A stretch of 35,610 nt of DNA from Verrucomicrobiota bacterium (GCA_016235585.1 JACRJY010000203.1:1-35610), one strand, 5' to 3'; shown: positions 24,527 through 34,068, counted from the stretch's first letter. The notes: generated by a model from the sequence alone, not told the origin. Numbers and translations are program-made.

Positions 24527-27430
24527 ATGAACAATTTTCTTCGGTTGCTTTGCGCCGCCGCCCTTGTCGCGATGGCGGGCAGGCTGGCCGCCGCCGAGCC
24601 GGGCGCGAAACTCTGGGAGTTCACCACCGGCGCGCAGCCCGTCCAGTCCTCGGCGGCCCTTGGCGCGGACGGCACGATCTACATCGGCTCGGACAACGGG
24701 AAGCTCGCCGCCCTGCTCCCGTCCGGCGCGGTGAAATGGGAGTTCGCCGCCGGGGCCAACATCGTCGCCGCGCCCGCGCTCGGGCCGGACGGCACCATCT
24801 ATTTCGGCTCGGTGGATCGGAACCTCTACGCCGTGAAGCCCGACGGCAAGGAGCGGTGGCGGTTCAAGGCCGGCGGCGGAATCGTCTCCTCGCCCGCCCT
24901 TGGCGCGGACGGCACGATTTACGTCGGCTCGGTCTTCAACCAACTGCTCGCCATCGCGCCGGACGGGCACCAGCGCTGGGAGTTTGCGGTCGGCGGCAAT
25001 GTGATTTCCTCGCCCGCCGTCGGCGCGGACGGCACGATCTACGTCGGCGCGTTCAACGACAAGTTCTACGCCGTCACGCCCGCCGGGGAAAAGAAGTGGG
25101 ACTTCACCGCCGGCGGCAAGATCAACTCCTCGCCCGCGCTCGGCCCCGATGGCGCGATTTACTTCGGCGCGTTCGACGGGCGGCTCTACGCGCTCAACGC
25201 CAACGGCACGCGCCGGTGGTTCTACGCCGCCAACGGCGCGATTCGCGGCTCGCCGGCCATCGGGCCGGACGGCACGATTTATGTCGGCTCCGACGACCGC
25301 AACCTTTACGCGATCAATCCCGACGGCAGCCAGAAGTGGTCTTTCGCCGCCGGCGAATGGATTCGCGGCACGCCCGCCGTCGCCGCCGACGGCACGGTAT
25401 ATTTCGGCTCCTACGACAAAAACTTTTACGCGCTCGATGCCACCGGCAAAAAACTCTGGGCCTTCGCCACGGGGGCCACCATTTCCTCCTCGCCCGCCAT
25501 CGGCGTGAAGGAGGAGGTTTATTTCGGCTCGTGGGACGGCAAGTTCTACGCGCTCCAGGGCACCGCGCCGCTCGCGTCGGGCGGCTGGCCGAAATTCCGC
25601 GGCAACGCCGCACACACGGCGAAGGTGGGCGAGCAGCCCAGCCTCCGCGTCCTCGCCGTTGCCCCGCCGGTGGTGCCGCCGCCCGCCGCCGCCGGCCCCG
25701 CGCCGCTGCCGAAACCCACCGTCACCGTCACGGCACCGGACATTCAGAAGAGCCTCCTCAAGGTGGACATCATCGGGCGCGGGCGCGTCACGCCGCCGTT
25801 GAACGGCGAGATGCTCGAAGTCGGCAAGAGCTACACGCTGCGCGCCGAGCCGGAGAGAGAAAACCAGTTTCAAGGCTGGAGCGGCGGCGCGAGCGGCGAC
25901 CGGCCGGATTTGAAATTCGTCATGCGCCCCAACCTCGTCCTACAGGCCAACTTCATCGGCAGCAGCGACCGGACGCCGCCCGCGATTGAAATCCTCGCGC
26001 CGCTGGACAATTCCCGCCTGCCGAACCCCGTCTTCCTCGTGCGCGGCACGGCGAAGGACAACGTCGGTGTCGCGCGCGTGCTCTATCATTTTGGCGACGG
26101 CGATTTCAAGGCCGCCGACGGCACGGCGAACTGGACCATCCGCCGCGCCGCCGTCCCCGGCACGAACACGGTTTTTGTGAAGTGCGTGGACATCGCAGGC
26201 AACGAGTCACCCACGATCACGCGCAGTTTCCAGTTCGTCGTCTTGAGCCATTTCAAGCTGGAGACGCAGGGCGCGGGCACCGTCACGCCGGAATATCGTG
26301 GCCGGATGCTCGAAGTCGGCAAGAGCTACACCCTCACCGCTGAACCGAAAAAGGATTACCTGTTCGCCGGCTGGACGGGCGGCTTCGAGTCCACCGAAGC
26401 GAAGCTGACCTTTCAGATGCGCTCGAACCTGACGTTGAAGGCGGTCTTCGTCCCGCTCCCGTTCCAGTCTGTGCAAGGCTCGTATCGCGGCCTCTTCTTC
26501 GAGACCAACGGCGTCGCGCCGGAAAGCTCCGGCTTCTTCACCCTCACCGTCAACCCGCTCGGCGCGTTCACCGGCAGCTTCCAGTTTGCCGGCACCGGCT
26601 ATCCGCTCAACGGCCAGTTCGACACCAGCGGCGCGGCCCAGCAGTTTTTCAACCGGCGCGGCAAGAGCCAGCTCACGCTCGATCTGCGCCTCGACCTCAA
26701 GAACGGCAGCGATCAAATCAGCGGCCAGGTCAGCGACGGCGCGATCATCGCCACCTTCCTCGGCGACCGCGACGTCTTCGATGCCAAGGCACGCCCGGCC
26801 CCGCAGGCGGGCCGTTACACGCTGATCATTCCCGGCTTCACGAACTCCGCCGCCAGCCCCGGCGGCGACGGCTTCGGCAGCGTGAGCGTGGACGCGAGCG
26901 GCACCGTGAAGTTCACCGGCGAACTGGCCGACGGCACGGACGTTTCCCAGCAGGCCACGCTTTCGCGCGACGGCGTATGGCCGTTCTACGCGCCGCTCTA
27001 CGGCGGCAGGGGCGTGCTGCTCGGCTGGATCAAGTTTCCGAACAACGGCCCCGGCGAACTCTTCGGCAAGCTCAACTGGATCAAGCCCGCCGCGCCGCAC
27101 GACAAGCTTTATCCCGGCGGCTTTGCCCGCACCGTGTCCGTGTTCGGCTCGCACTACGCCCCGCCGGCGGGCGGACGGCCCGCCGATCTGGTCGAGGGCA
27201 TCAGCGGCGTCGTGCGCGGCGGCAGCCTGGGGGAGATGCTCCTTCCGGCGGATCAGGTGAAAGTCACCTTCAACCCCGCCACCGGCCTGATGAACGGCAG
27301 CTTCGTGCATCCGCTGACCCGCAAGAGCGTGCCGTTCAAGGGCGCCTATGTGCAGCGGCAGAACTGGCGTTCCGGCTACTACCTCCTCGCTGGCGAAAGC
27401 GGCTGCATCTTCTTCGGCCCGACGCCGTGA
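24527..27430 (+). CDS. Exported PQQ-like beta-propeller protein with InlB-type repeats
   Basis: A 967-residue protein with a signal peptide ([23 protein letters not shown]). Eight 40-residue PQQ-like blades follow (about 25-345), each with [15 protein letters not shown] and KW-F. Then come a Flg_new/InlB-type repeat ([26 protein letters not shown] to [10 protein letters not shown]), an Ig-like domain ([21 protein letters not shown]), a second InlB-type repeat and a beta-rich C-terminal half with [18 protein letters not shown]. No PQQ or heme-binding catalytic residues stand out, so it is more likely a binding or scaffold protein than a dehydrogenase. The blades are repeated at 120 bp in the DNA, showing recent expansion. 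Confidence 0.88.
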   Translation: MNNFLRLLCAAALVAMAGRLAAAEPGAKLWEFTTGAQPVQSSAALGADGTIYIGSDNGKLAALLPSGAVKWEFAAGANIVAAPALGPDGTIYFGSVDRNLYAVKPDGKERWRFKAGGGIVSSPALGADGTIYVGSVFNQLLAIAPDGHQRWEFAVGGNVISSPAVGADGTIYVGAFNDKFYAVTPAGEKKWDFTAGGKINSSPALGPDGAIYFGAFDGRLYALNANGTRRWFYAANGAIRGSPAIGPDGTIYVGSDDRNLYAINPDGSQKWSFAAGEWIRGTPAVAADGTVYFGSYDKNFYALDATGKKLWAFATGATISSSPAIGVKEEVYFGSWDGKFYALQGTAPLASGGWPKFRGNAAHTAKVGEQPSLRVLAVAPPVVPPPAAAGPAPLPKPTVTVTAPDIQKSLLKVDIIGRGRVTPPLNGEMLEVGKSYTLRAEPERENQFQGWSGGASGDRPDLKFVMRPNLVLQANFIGSSDRTPPAIEILAPLDNSRLPNPVFLVRGTAKDNVGVARVLYHFGDGDFKAADGTANWTIRRAAVPGTNTVFVKCVDIAGNESPTITRSFQFVVLSHFKLETQGAGTVTPEYRGRMLEVGKSYTLTAEPKKDYLFAGWTGGFESTEAKLTFQMRSNLTLKAVFVPLPFQSVQGSYRGLFFETNGVAPESSGFFTLTVNPLGAFTGSFQFAGTGYPLNGQFDTSGAAQQFFNRRGKSQLTLDLRLDLKNGSDQISGQVSDGAIIATFLGDRDVFDAKARPAPQAGRYTLIIPGFTNSAASPGGDGFGSVSVDASGTVKFTGELADGTDVSQQATLSRDGVWPFYAPLYGGRGVLLGWIKFPNNGPGELFGKLNWIKPAAPHDKLYPGGFARTVSVFGSHYAPPAGGRPADLVEGISGVVRGGSLGEMLLPADQVKVTFNPATGLMNGSFVHPLTRKSVPFKGAYVQRQNWRSGYYLLAGESGCIFFGPTP

Positions 27431-27431
27431 G

Positions 27432-27488
27432 GGTAGGGACGACCTGCTGGTCGTCCTCACATTTTGGACGCGCGGCAGCGCATCCCTT
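27432..27488. repeat. REP-like palindrome downstream of the second collagen-like gene
   Basis: GGTAGGGACGACCTGCTGGT opens a nested palindrome that ends in GCGCATCCCTT. It is the counterpart of 2215-2275, at the same distance from the collagen-gene stop, with more mismatches in its outer arms. It could also end transcription of the PQQ-propeller gene. Confidence 0.7.
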
Positions 27489-27494
27489 GCCTCC

Positions 27495-27986
27495 TCACCG
27501 GTGCAGCGCACCGATCAGTTCATTCACCTTGTCCAGCAACTGCTGCATCTCCCCTTGCGTGGGCGGATCGCTGATGACGAGGTTCAAATCGCCCACGCCG
27601 TTCACGTTGTTCGCCGTGCCATCAATCGCGTCGGCAAGCTGCTGGTTGCTCACCTCGCCCGGTTCACCTTGCGGGCCGGGTTCCCCTTGCGGCCCTTGCG
27701 GCCCGCCCGGATCACCCGCCGGGCCTTGCGGGCCGTCCGGCCCCGGATCGCCTTGCGGCCCCGGTGGCCCGCCGGGATCGCCGGGCGCTCCCGGTTCCCC
27801 CGGCAAGCCCTGTGGCCCCGGCAAACCTTGCGGGCCGGTTGCGCCCTGCGGCCCCGCCGGCCCCGGCGGGCCGGGCACGCCGCCGCCGCCCGCATCAATC
27901 AATGTTTTCAGCCCGGTGAACTGCCCGCGCAGTTCCGCCGCCTCGATCAGCGCGCCATCACGGGGAAGTTGTGGGTCGTAGGGCAT
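27495..27986 (-). CDS. Collagen-like Gly-X-Y repeat protein, copy 2
   Basis: A 163-residue paralogue of the 2278-2769 product, with the same length and the same three parts. The N-terminal segment is [20 protein letters not shown], about 25 Gly-X-Y triplets follow (36-111), and the tail has [20 protein letters not shown] and [13 protein letters not shown]. The ends are almost identical between copies. The triplet region has drifted in X and Y residues but kept its length. No signal peptide. It lies downstream of the FN3 gene copy at 28101-29108 on the same strand, as in cassette 1. Confidence 0.85.
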   Translation of the reverse strand: MPYDPQLPRDGALIEAAELRGQFTGLKTLIDAGGGGVPGPPGPAGPQGATGPQGLPGPQGLPGEPGAPGDPGGPPGPQGDPGPDGPQGPAGDPGGPQGPQGEPGPQGEPGEVSNQQLADAIDGTANNVNGVGDLNLVISDPPTQGEMQQLLDKVNELIGALHR

Positions 27987-27997
27987 TTCTCCGAAAG

Positions 27998-28092
27998 GTT
28001 GAAGGTTGACAGTTGAAGGTTGAAGGAAAGGCCCGCGCGCCCCGCGTCATTCGCGCCCGCCCTTTTTCATCCTTCATCCTTCATATCTCATC
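27998..28092. repeat. Two heptamer-period arrays between the second collagen and FN3 genes
   Basis: Bases 27998-28026 repeat GGTTGAA-type 7-mers and 28064-28092 repeat TTCATCC. The first array differs in unit sequence from its counterpart at 2783-2810, although it occupies the same site, which suggests heptamer arrays are replaced or rewritten in place. Confidence 0.65.
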
Positions 28093-28100
28093 CCTGGGCA

Positions 28101-29108
28101 TCACGGGATGACGATGGATTCCGTCCCGCTCGGCTGCGCCTCGCCCGCGTCGTTCGCGGCAATCACATAGATTTGCAGCGTCTGCCCGCCGGGCAATCCC
28201 TCCAGCGTCACTTCGCGGTCATGCACCATCGCCCGTTGCACAAAGTCCGGATCCACCGTGAGCACCTTGCCAAAGACCCGGTAGCGCGTCGCCCGCGGCG
28301 CGCGCGGCCACGTCACAATGACCTTGCCCGCCGTGCCCGCCGTGAGCGTGACCGCCGCCACGATCTCCGGCGTGTCCGGGTCGCTCGGCATCGAGAGGCC
28401 GAAGGCGTGCCAGCGCCCGTCATCGTCGGCCAGCAGCGTGCCGAGTTCCTCGATGAGTCCCCGCGCGCGTTTCCGCAGGCCCTTGAGCGCGGTGTCGCGC
28501 GCCTGCTTTTTGGTCGTCTGGTTGTTTTCCGCCGTGCCGACGCCCTGCCGGGCGTTGGACACCGCCTGGAACTTCGCGTCCGCCAATGCCGCCGTCACGC
28601 CCAGCGGCGCGTTCTCGTGCGCGGGCACGTTCGTGAAGTAAATCTTCAGCGACGCGCACAGGTTCATCCGCTTCTCCTGCGAATGCGGCACCGCCGTGGA
28701 CTGGTCGGGCCAGCCCGTCGGCTCCCACGCCGTGCTGTAACGGTTGCCGAGGAACCGCACCAGCACGCCCCGCGCCGCGCCGAGAAAATCCTCGGCGACG
28801 GCGTCCGCCGTTTGCAGCGCCTCAAAGGCGTCCTGTCGGGCGTCCTTGGCCGTGCCGAACTCGGACTCGGCGTTGCGCAGCGCGGTGATGGCCGCGCGGA
28901 TGACGGCCTCCTTGTTTTGCAGGATGCCGATGGTGGTCTCGTGGAGGTTGCAGCCGTCGGCGAGGTCTTCGCAGAGCGAGAGCAGGTCGTCTTGTTCGTC
29001 AGGGACAGGGTTTCCGGCCATGGTGTTTCCTTTCTTTTTGGGGTTGGTGTTTAGCGGCAAATCATATCTCGCGCCCGAATCGTAAAAGGCTTGTCCGTAA
29101 TGGGGCAT
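28101..29108 (-). CDS. Helical protein with C-terminal fibronectin type III domain, copy 2
   Basis: A 335-residue paralogue of the 2883-3890 product, equal in length. It keeps the N-terminal tag (MPHYGQAFYDSGARYD), the helical domain with AWEPTGWPDQST and LNLCASLKIYFTNVPAHE, and the FN3 end (VTWPRAPRATRYRVFGKVL, LEGLPGGQTLQIYVIAANDAG). The most variable parts are residues 17-29 and the middle helices. An internal ATG at 29021 has a strong AAAGGA ribosome site, as in copy 1, so two forms may be made. No secretion signal. Role unknown; pairing with a collagen-like rod suggests a fibre or appendage component. Confidence 0.82.
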   Translation of the reverse strand: MPHYGQAFYDSGARYDLPLNTNPKKKGNTMAGNPVPDEQDDLLSLCEDLADGCNLHETTIGILQNKEAVIRAAITALRNAESEFGTAKDARQDAFEALQTADAVAEDFLGAARGVLVRFLGNRYSTAWEPTGWPDQSTAVPHSQEKRMNLCASLKIYFTNVPAHENAPLGVTAALADAKFQAVSNARQGVGTAENNQTTKKQARDTALKGLRKRARGLIEELGTLLADDDGRWHAFGLSMPSDPDTPEIVAAVTLTAGTAGKVIVTWPRAPRATRYRVFGKVLTVDPDFVQRAMVHDREVTLEGLPGGQTLQIYVIAANDAGEAQPSGTESIVIP

Positions 29109-29116
29109 TGGTTGGC

Positions 29117-29185
29117 AAGGAGTCTGGAGTCAGCATTCAGGATTCAGGAGTGGTAGGGACGCGCTGCTGCGCGTCCGGGTCGCTT
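29117..29185. repeat. Heptamer array plus REP hairpin at the upstream edge of cassette 2
   Basis: Nearly identical to 3900-3966: GGAGTCA/GCATTCA/GGATTCA heptamers, then GGTAGGGACGCGCTGCTGCG and its partner. It marks the end of alignable sequence between cassettes. Confidence 0.75.
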
Positions 29186-29254
29186 GGCAATGGGCTTGGA
29201 AAATATTTCGCCTTCGAGTTTTGAATCGCGGTGGTGCTCCACCCCTCACCCCGT

Positions 29255-29279
29255 CCCTCTCCCCTCCAAGGGGAGAGGG
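29255..29279. repeat. Palindrome of the CCCTCTCCCC/GGGGAGAGGG family
   Basis: Perfect 11-bp arms with a 3-base loop, nested in a wider inverted repeat (CCTCACCC near 29244, GGGTGAGG near 29293). Related hairpins occur near 2185, 4955-5075 and 13875. No T tract follows, so it is a dispersed repeat rather than a typical terminator. Confidence 0.65.
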
Positions 29280-29353
29280 TGGCCGACAGGCCGGGTGAGG
29301 ATGCGGCTTGCCAATGGCGCTCCCGCAAATTGCATGGCTCCTCCCGGCCCTCC

Positions 29354-29605
29354 CGACCGCGCTCGGAAAACATTTCTGACCCTTCCCGGACGGCCCGGCA
29401 GTGGTCAGCAAACATTTCCGACCCCTTGCCGGAAGCCGGACAGCACTCGGAAAAGATTGCTGACCACTGTCGGACGGCCCGGCAGAGGTCAGCAAATATT
29501 TCTGACCCCTTGCCGGAAGCCGGACAGTGCTCGGAAAACATTTCTGACCCCGGTCGGACGGCCCGGCAGTGGTCAGCAAACATTTCTGACCCCTTCCCGG
29601 CATCC
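29354..29605. repeat. Minisatellite, six tandem 42-bp units of two alternating types
   Basis: The landmark CATTTCTGACCCC recurs at 29371, 29413, 29455 (degenerate), 29497, 29539 and 29581, exactly 42 bp apart. Two unit types alternate, one with CGGACGGCCCGGCAGTGGTC and one with CCGGAAGCCGGACAGTGCTC. This suggests an original 84-bp doubling. Minus-strand frames stay open (14-residue units such as GSEMFADHCRAVRP) but lack a convincing start. It has the same unit length, copy number and genetic position as 4219-4470, yet a different sequence. Confidence 0.85.
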
Positions 29606-29659
29606 CGCCCGGATGAAAACATTCAATTTCGGCCTGATTCGATGGAAAGCGAGAGTTCA

Positions 29660-29950
29660 TCACGCGTGCGCCAGTTCGAGTTCCTCCGCGTCGGGCCGGA
29701 TGGGGGTTTCCGGCAGGGACATTCCCGCCAGCAACGCCGCCGTCGCCGCCGGGCCGATGAGCTTTTGGAAACGCAGCACGAATTCCGCGCTGGGATGACG
29801 CTCATGGCTGATGATGAATTGCAGATGACGATCCGAGACGCCGAGTTTTTCGCCGAGTTCGGGGAGGCTCAACCCGGACTTTTCCCAATGCCGTCCGAGA
29901 GCCTGCCGGAACCGCCGCATATTCTCCACATCACCTGGCGCGTGTGTCAT
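29660..29950 (-). CDS. Small XRE-type helix-turn-helix regulator
   Basis: A 96-residue protein. The HTH lies in MRRFRQALGRHWEKSGLSLPELGEKLGVSDRHLQFIISHERHPSAEFVLRFQKLIG (about 11-66), a Cro/XRE-like arrangement with the recognition helix near SDRHLQFIISHE. A C-terminal tail of about 28 residues has no known motif. The ATG at 29950 is preferred to a long upstream extension, which would translate repeats. It is divergent from cas9 (164 bp between starts) and reads toward the 42-bp array and the FN3/collagen cassette, so it could control either side. Confidence 0.72.
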   Translation of the reverse strand: MTHAPGDVENMRRFRQALGRHWEKSGLSLPELGEKLGVSDRHLQFIISHERHPSAEFVLRFQKLIGPAATAALLAGMSLPETPIRPDAEELELAHA

Positions 29951-30114
29951 GGGGGATGATTTACCACAGGCGGGCGGAACTGCGCCACGAACAGGGTGTT
30001 CGTGAAATGCAGCGGGCGGTTTTGGCCACGGATGGACACGGATAGGCACGAATGGGGCTTGCGAAGGAGGCGGGGATTTGACAAAGTGCCAGCAATCCAA
30101 AAGAAAAGGAAACC

Positions 30115-33100
30115 ATGAACCACAAGGAAACCATCTGGGCGTTCGACCTCGGCAAAGGTTCCATCGGCGAGGCGGTGCGGTGCGGGAATAATTTTCTGCA
30201 TAAGGCATCGCTGCTGATACCCGCCGACTTCGCCGAAACCAAAACCGCCGCCGGTCGCCGCCGGATGTTCCGCACGCGGCAGGCGCACAAGGCGCGCGAG
30301 GCGTGGCTGGAGGAAGTCATGCGCGCGGCGGGCATTGAGCCGTTGCGGGGGCGGCGAGTGACATGGAACGAAAACGAAAAGAAATGGGACGTGACCCTTG
30401 GCGACCCGCGCTTGGAACGCGAATTCGCCGCTCCCGGCGATGACACCTGCTACACGAGTTGCCTGCTTCGCATCAAACTATTGCGCGGGGAGAAATTGGA
30501 GCCGTGGCAAATCTTCAAAGCATTGCATTCCGCGATTCAGCGGCGTGGCTACGACCCGGCGATTCCTTGGAAGACGCGCAAACAACGCCGCATCGAGAAG
30601 CCGGATGATGACGAAGGAAAAACTCTTACGCGGATGCAGGAGTTTGAAAAACATCTGGAGGGAATGTCTCCCGACAAGCCGAATTATCAATGGCCCTGTT
30701 ACTTCGACGCTTGGAAAATGGGGCTGTGGAATCCCAGCCAGCCGAATGAATTGAAACTGCGGCAGGACTGCCACGCGCAATCCACGCGCGATCAGATTGT
30801 CCCGCGCAAGCTGGTGGATAAAGAGATTCGCGCGCTGGTGGATGCGGCGGCGAAGTTTCATCCCAAGCTCACGGGCAAGGCGGATTACCTCCTCTACGGC
30901 CCGCCGCAGAAGGCTTACGCCTCGTTTTATGCCGAAGAACGGAAACAGCATGGCCTGCGCGAAGGCGGCGCAAACGACTGGCAAGGCGTGCTCGGCCAGA
31001 AAATCCCGCGCTTTGACAACCGCATCATCGGCAAGTGCGTGCTCATTCCTCGCCTCAATGTCTGCAAAGTCCGCACCGATGAGAACGGCGACCTTCATAA
31101 GCAGTCGCGCGTGGTGGCGGAAGTCGTATTTCTGATGAAGCTCAAAAACATGAGGTTTTATCAGGCGGGCGGAGTGCGCGGGCTGACGGCAAAGGAGATT
31201 CAGGAAATTGTAAATGACCCGAAGCGCAGCAAACTCGGACTAAAGCCAACACAGTGGCGGAAATGGTGCATTAAGTTTGGCGGCCATCCATTGCCGGGCC
31301 AGCATGAGGAGGTGGCGGAACCGAGCTTTGGCGGGCGCAGCCGTTTTTGCCGTCCAGCCTTGGAAATTCTCAAGCGACTGATTCTGTCCGGCGATGCACC
31401 GTCTGTCGCCTACGAAAAAGAAATTGCGCGATTAAGCGGGAACACCGACCCGCTCAAAGGGCTGGTTAAGGACGATTTGAAATTCCTATTGAAGATGGGG
31501 AATACATGGGAGGGCATTTACATCCCGAATGAAAAACTGGACGCGCTGCAACGCGCAGATGGTGAGGCGGCGGAAAAAATCCGGGAACTCATCGGTTCGC
31601 AGAACGACCCGATTGTCCGGCACCGGTTGACATTGTTTGCGGAGCGGTTGGATAAATTGGCGGAAAAGTTCGGCCCGCCGGACTACGTGGCTTTGGAATT
31701 CGTGCGTCAGGATTTCATGGGCAGGAAGGCCAAGATTGAATACTTCAGCTTTCAGAAAAAGCGCGCCGAAGAGAGAACCAAAGCAAGGGAGAAGGCACAG
31801 ACAGCAGGTGCCAGCGAGAAGTCTGGCGGACTCAAGATGGAATTGCTCGAAGCCCAAGGCGGCATCTGCCTCTACACCGGGGAATCGTTGGTTCCCACCG
31901 CCCTCGACGAATACGTGATTGACCACATTGTTCCGCGTGCCAAAGGCGGGCCGGATTCTGCGCTCAATTACGTGCTGACCACTCGCCGCACCAATGATGA
32001 CAAGCTCGACCGCACGCCTTACGAGTGGCTTTCCACGACCAGCGGTTGGGATGCCTACGTGGAGCGCGTGAAGAAGCGCCTCACGACGCTACGGAACAAA
32101 AAAGTGCAACTGCTGACTTCCCCGGACGCGGAAACACTGGTCGAACGCTACACCGCCTTGGCGGAGACGGCGTGGATTTCCAAACTGGCGCAAACTATCA
32201 TCGGTCTCCGCTTCGGCTGGCCCGGCGGCATCGTCAATGGTGAGCGGAAGGTCATCGTCGTCTCTGGCGGACTCACGGGCCGCGTCCGGCGTAAATACAA
32301 ACTCAACGGCCTGCTCAACCCGGATGCCAAGACCGAGGAAGAGGCCGAGACGAAGAACCGCAATGACGACCGGCACCATGCGCTGGATGCCATGGTCATC
32401 AGTTTCATGCCCAACTGGGCGCGCAATGCCAAGTATTCCGGCTTCTTCCGTTTCCCCGATGAAGTGAACCGAGAATTATTCGCCAAGCACATTGCCGAGG
32501 TGATTCCGCAGAATGTTTGTTTTGAGAAGCCCACGCTCGCCGAGACGATTTACGGCGCGCGCATGGACTATGGCAAACAAGTCATCGTGCAACGGGCAGA
32601 GTTGGTGTCCTTGGCGATGAAGCCCATCGCGCCGGGCAAAACGGTTTTCGACCTGAAGTATGCGGGCAAGCAGGCGCAATCAATCCGCGATGCCGGGATA
32701 AAAACGCGACTGTCAGAATTCCTAACGACCAGACCGGATGAAAGTGCGTGGCGGAAGTTTTGTGCTGAAATTCACACCAAGCGCAAAGACGGCTCCGATG
32801 GCCCGCGCGTGGAATTCGTGACCGTGAATGTCGGCGAGCCGACGGAATACAAGGATTTGTCCAAGGATGGAACTGGCGCGTATCGGAAGGCGTTGAAGGG
32901 GCACAAGGGGCAGATTGTGTATTGGGATGAGAAGGGAAAACCGCGTGTGAGGCCAGTGTATGCGTTTGAATCGGAGACGAAAGTGAGGGACGAATTAAAA
33001 ACAAATCCAAATGTTAAAAGTTTGGTAGGTTTCTTCAAAACGGGCTGCATGGTTAAGCTCGATAAACCTGTGTCGCACCACAAAACACCGCTCGTTGCTG

Positions 33101-33225
33101 GTAAATATACTTTGAACACGGTTCTCGCCGATGCACGAGCACGGGTTACTGATTCACGAGGGAAACAGTCCGAAAGAATTCCTTTAACAGATTTGTTAGC
33201 TGCTGGCTTTGCCCGCTCTGATTAA
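30115..33225 (+). CDS. cas9: CRISPR-associated endonuclease Cas9 (type II-C)
   Basis: A 1036-residue RNA-guided DNA nuclease. RuvC-I has D11 (IWAFDLGKGSIGEAV), followed by the arginine-rich bridge helix (about 46-62) and a recognition lobe with IFKALHSAIQRRGYDP (133-148). RuvC-II has E528 (YVALEFVRQ). The HNH core YVIDHIVPRAKGG carries H604 with N618 and N627, at the same spacing as H840/N854/N863 of S. pyogenes Cas9. RuvC-III has H755 and D758 (RHHALDAMVISF). All catalytic residues are present, so both strands should be cut. Size and absence of csn2 and cas4 fit subtype II-C. A ribosome site AAGGA lies just before ATG 30115. GC is lower than in the flanking host genes. Confidence 0.97.
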   Translation: MNHKETIWAFDLGKGSIGEAVRCGNNFLHKASLLIPADFAETKTAAGRRRMFRTRQAHKAREAWLEEVMRAAGIEPLRGRRVTWNENEKKWDVTLGDPRLEREFAAPGDDTCYTSCLLRIKLLRGEKLEPWQIFKALHSAIQRRGYDPAIPWKTRKQRRIEKPDDDEGKTLTRMQEFEKHLEGMSPDKPNYQWPCYFDAWKMGLWNPSQPNELKLRQDCHAQSTRDQIVPRKLVDKEIRALVDAAAKFHPKLTGKADYLLYGPPQKAYASFYAEERKQHGLREGGANDWQGVLGQKIPRFDNRIIGKCVLIPRLNVCKVRTDENGDLHKQSRVVAEVVFLMKLKNMRFYQAGGVRGLTAKEIQEIVNDPKRSKLGLKPTQWRKWCIKFGGHPLPGQHEEVAEPSFGGRSRFCRPALEILKRLILSGDAPSVAYEKEIARLSGNTDPLKGLVKDDLKFLLKMGNTWEGIYIPNEKLDALQRADGEAAEKIRELIGSQNDPIVRHRLTLFAERLDKLAEKFGPPDYVALEFVRQDFMGRKAKIEYFSFQKKRAEERTKAREKAQTAGASEKSGGLKMELLEAQGGICLYTGESLVPTALDEYVIDHIVPRAKGGPDSALNYVLTTRRTNDDKLDRTPYEWLSTTSGWDAYVERVKKRLTTLRNKKVQLLTSPDAETLVERYTALAETAWISKLAQTIIGLRFGWPGGIVNGERKVIVVSGGLTGRVRRKYKLNGLLNPDAKTEEEAETKNRNDDRHHALDAMVISFMPNWARNAKYSGFFRFPDEVNRELFAKHIAEVIPQNVCFEKPTLAETIYGARMDYGKQVIVQRAELVSLAMKPIAPGKTVFDLKYAGKQAQSIRDAGIKTRLSEFLTTRPDESAWRKFCAEIHTKRKDGSDGPRVEFVTVNVGEPTEYKDLSKDGTGAYRKALKGHKGQIVYWDEKGKPRVRPVYAFESETKVRDELKTNPNVKSLVGFFKTGCMVKLDKPVSHHKTPLVAGKYTLNTVLADARARVTDSRGKQSERIPLTDLLAAGFARSD

Positions 33226-33230
33226 ACCGC

Positions 33231-33300
33231 ATGAGCAACTCCATTCTCCACGACTTGAAGCGCGGCGCGGGGCCGGGCCGGGGAGCGGGCATCCGTCAGG
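33231..33300 (+). pseudogene. Decayed copy of the cas1 5' end
   Basis: Five bases after the cas9 stop an ATG opens MSNSILHDLKRGAGPGRGAG, against MSYHILHVLKHGAVLGKDRG of the intact cas1 at 34071 (11 of 20 residues). At DNA level 30 of the first 40 bases agree without gaps. Similarity fades after about 60 bases into GC-rich and heptamer repeats. In ordinary II-C operons cas1 starts directly after cas9, so this looks like the original cas1 start left behind when about 840 bp was inserted or duplicated. A short peptide of up to 80 residues could still be made. Confidence 0.6.
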
Positions 33301-33327
33301 GCGGGCCAGAATTGTTTGAATCGGAGA

Positions 33328-33495
33328 TTGGAGATTGGAAAGGGCAGGACATTAGGCGGAGCCGGGGGGCGGGTGCCAGCCAGTGCGGGGCGGAATCGCT
33401 GGGATTGGAGATTGGAGATTGGAGATGGCCGGGCGCGAGGCGGCGGCAGGGGTTTGGAGTCGAGAAGGTTTGAGATTTGAGATTTGAGATTTGAA
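33328..33495. repeat. Heptamer arrays between cas9 and the four-helix-bundle gene
   Basis: AGATTGG heptamers at about 33328-33347 and 33402-33428, and TTTGAGA heptamers at about 33470-33495, the last ending just before the ATG at 33510. Related arrays recur inside the next gene (33788-33815) and just before cas1 (34037-34068). All fall within the segment that interrupts the cas operon. Confidence 0.7.
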
Positions 33496-33509
33496 ATGAC
33501 GAAAGAGCC

Positions 33510-34031
33510 ATGACTTACCAACGATTTGAGGACTTGCCGGTGTGGCAGGAGGCGATCCGGCTGGCGGAAAGAGTGTATGCGCTCACGGAGGATGCGGCGT
33601 TTCAAAAGCAATACAGCCTGCGGGATCAGTTGGAGCGGGCGGCGGTGTCGGTGTCGAACAACATCGCCGAGGGGTTCGAGCGGGGGACGACGAATGAGCT
33701 GCTGGCGTTCCTCTACATCGCGCGCGGCTCGGCGGGCGAGGTGCGTTCAATGCTCTGCCTGCTGGAGCGGATTGGGCGCTTCGGGCATTTGAAATCTGAA
33801 ATCTCAAATTTGAAATCCAGCGCGGAATCGTGCTCGCGGCAGTTGCGGGCGTGGGCGGGGAATTTGCAGGATTCGCCCATCGAGGGGCAGCGGCGGCTGA
33901 CGACGGCGGGGCGGCGGGAAACGGAGCAGCAGAAGAAGGCGGCGGCGTTCACCAAGATGCTGAAGGAGAAGTTCAAACCGGCTCCGTTTCCCAACCCGCC
34001 GAAGAAAGTGGAGGGGCAGGGGAATGGGTGA
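33510..34031 (+). CDS. Four-helix-bundle protein (S23/IVP family) inside the cas operon
   Basis: A 173-residue protein of the family first seen in 23S rRNA intervening sequences and related to Avd of diversity-generating retroelements. Typical marks are FEDLPVWQEAIRLAERVYAL at the start, LRDQLERAAVSVSNNIAEGFERGTTNELLAFLYIARGSAGEVRSML in the middle, and a fourth helix near 100-115. Relatives usually have about 115-130 residues; this one has a charged tail of about 55. A heptamer array is translated in frame as LKSEISNLKSS between helices 3 and 4. It lies between cas9 and cas1 on the same strand. No known role in CRISPR; it may be a passenger that came with the repeats. Confidence 0.85.
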   Translation: MTYQRFEDLPVWQEAIRLAERVYALTEDAAFQKQYSLRDQLERAAVSVSNNIAEGFERGTTNELLAFLYIARGSAGEVRSMLCLLERIGRFGHLKSEISNLKSSAESCSRQLRAWAGNLQDSPIEGQRRLTTAGRRETEQQKKAAAFTKMLKEKFKPAPFPNPPKKVEGQGNG

Positions 34032-34036
34032 GAGGG

Positions 34037-34068
34037 ATTTCAAATTTGAGATTTCAGATTTCAAATCA
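34037..34068. repeat. Heptamer array just upstream of cas1
   Basis: ATTTCAAATTTGAGATTTCA-type heptamers fill almost the whole gap between the four-helix-bundle stop and the cas1 ATG. No ribosome site is visible in front of cas1. Confidence 0.7.

Noticed and set aside
29354-29605. Alternating 42-bp array as a second CRISPR array
   Set aside because: Units are directly adjacent and the parts that could be spacers recur in alternate units, so there are no unique spacers. The same holds for 4219-4470.
30078-30083. TTGACA upstream of cas9 as a -35 box
   Set aside because: No -10-like hexamer is found 16-18 bases downstream, so a promoter here is not supported.
33231-33473. 80-codon frame after cas9 as a real cas accessory gene
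   Set aside because: After about 20 codons similar to cas1 it translates heptamer and GC-rich repeats, so a relic is more likely than a functional gene.
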